64,000 nucleotides of DNA from Auriscalpium vulgare. Lineage: Eukaryota > Basidiomycota > Agaricomycetes > Russulales > Auriscalpiaceae. The position numbers and the translations under genes are program-made. The notes under the pieces were generated by a model. That model was not told the origin of the DNA. It saw only the letters and a program-made list of their open reading frames with translations, and did no database searches. Positions 63,234 to 64,000 of the stretch are shown here, in pieces (the stretch's first letter is position 1; the number at the start of each line of letters is the position of its first letter). The stretch lies in NCBI GenBank assembly GCA_019915015.1, contig JAHBBC010000005.1, forward strand, positions 1,798,001 through 1,862,000, read 5' to 3'.

Positions 63234-64000
63234 ATGTCTTCACGAAACGACTACCGACGACGCGACCGCAGCTGGGAACGCGACGACCGCGACCGGGACA
63301 GAGACCGCCACGCGCGCCCGCGAGACGCGAGGCGCAGCCGGTCGCGCAGCCCGAGGCGGGGAGACAGGCGGCCAGGAGGTGCGTACCCTCATTCTCACCG
63401 CCACGCGCTCCTGCTGACGACAATCGCCACAGAGAGAGACCGGCGCGACTACGGCCGCGAGCGGGATGACGACCGCAGGGACAGAGACCGACGAGACGTC
63501 GGCCGCGACCGCGACCGGGATGACAGGCGGGAATCTGGTCGGAGAGACGGCGACCGTGACCGCGACCGTGATAGGGACAGGGACCGGGATCGGGACAGGG
63601 ACCGCGGGGGAGAGCGCGACAAGGACCGGAGGGACGGCAGGCATGACCGGGACGGACGCGCGGACTCCCAGGACGTCGCAACTAAGCCTCCACAAGGCGA
63701 GTTCCCTCTCATCCATTGGCCCAATCATCCTTATATGTCGTGGGTCTGCAGGCGGTCAGTCGTCGGCTGGTAAGCAGGCAAGCGGGAGTCCGGAGCCCGG
63801 GTATGCGGAGGAGGGCGAGGAGATGGACGCGACCGGGGAAGACGACGCTGCTATGATGGCCATGATGGGATTGACGGGCTTTGGCACTACGAAGGTTTGT
63901 TCTGTTCGTGTCCTGTGACCCTTCGCTGACGGACGATGGCATGCTTAGGGACAGCACGTCGAGGGCAATCAGGAGGGCACTGTGAGCGTGAAGAAAGAGC
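63234..64000 (+). CDS. SNRNP27: U4/U6.U5 tri-snRNP 27 kDa protein, partial
   Basis: The start at 63234 gives MSSRNDYRRRDRSWERDDRD, then a long Arg/Asp-rich and RS-rich region (RSRSRSPRR) with RD dipeptide repeats up to 63660. After an intron the frame gives PEPGYAEEGEEMDATGEDDA, AMMAMMGLTGFGTTK and, across another intron, GQHVEGNQEGTVSVKKE, the conserved C-terminal SNRNP27 core. The window ends inside this core, so the last part is missing. The family belongs to the spliceosomal tri-snRNP and influences 5' splice-site choice. Its start is 153 bp from that of CBP20, on the other strand. Confidence 0.85.

Overview
The window looks like a basidiomycete (Agaricomycete-type) nuclear genome. Genes are compact and closely packed. 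Nearly every recognisable coding region is broken by several introns of about 45-60 bp with GT...AG ends, and the proteins match typical fungal families. All exon joins were inferred by reading the sequence, so exon edges may be off by a few bases.

Layout. (1) 1-9.4 kb: housekeeping genes. These are an Apn1-type AP endonuclease (-), a head-to-head pair of 26S proteasome lid genes RPN7 (-) and RPN6 (+), and a tandem pair of NAD(P)-binding reductase-like genes whose second copy lacks exon 1. (2) About 10-26.6 kb and about 38.9-52.8 kb: two arms of a large, diverged inverted duplication. Each arm carries a small putative tail-anchored protein, two tandem genes for secreted low-complexity proteins with an RPxGFPHxIR start, an F-box protein, carboxylesterase sequence, a second F-box-like gene (broken or only a fragment) and a 3-dehydroshikimate dehydratase-like gene, in mirror order. 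The right arm also has a broken Spc25-like kinetochore gene. (3) 26.6-38.9 kb: the unique spacer between the arms, with a membrane alpha/beta hydrolase, a BTB protein, a hypothetical protein, Hsp90 with heat-shock elements, and a hamartin (Tsc1) homologue. (4) 52.9-64 kb: housekeeping genes again. These are a DUF1264/oil-body-associated-like protein, NAC alpha, a Trm9-type tRNA methyltransferase, Alg13, pyrroline-5-carboxylate reductase, proteasome ATPase Rpt3, an RRM protein, cap-binding CBP20, and SNRNP27 (cut by the window end).

How it fits together. The unique parts are core cell biology: proteasome (RPN6, RPN7, RPT3), chaperone and TOR signalling (Hsp90, Tsc1), translation, RNA processing and glycosylation. 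Several sit in divergent pairs with short shared promoters. The arms hold the accessory material. The most unusual content is the four-member family of secreted repeat proteins. The members share signal peptide, a core-promoter block and C-terminal modules, but their repeat regions have opposite charge (lysine-rich, acidic, or Ser/Thr-rich). No transposase, CRISPR array, rRNA or convincing tRNA gene was recognised.
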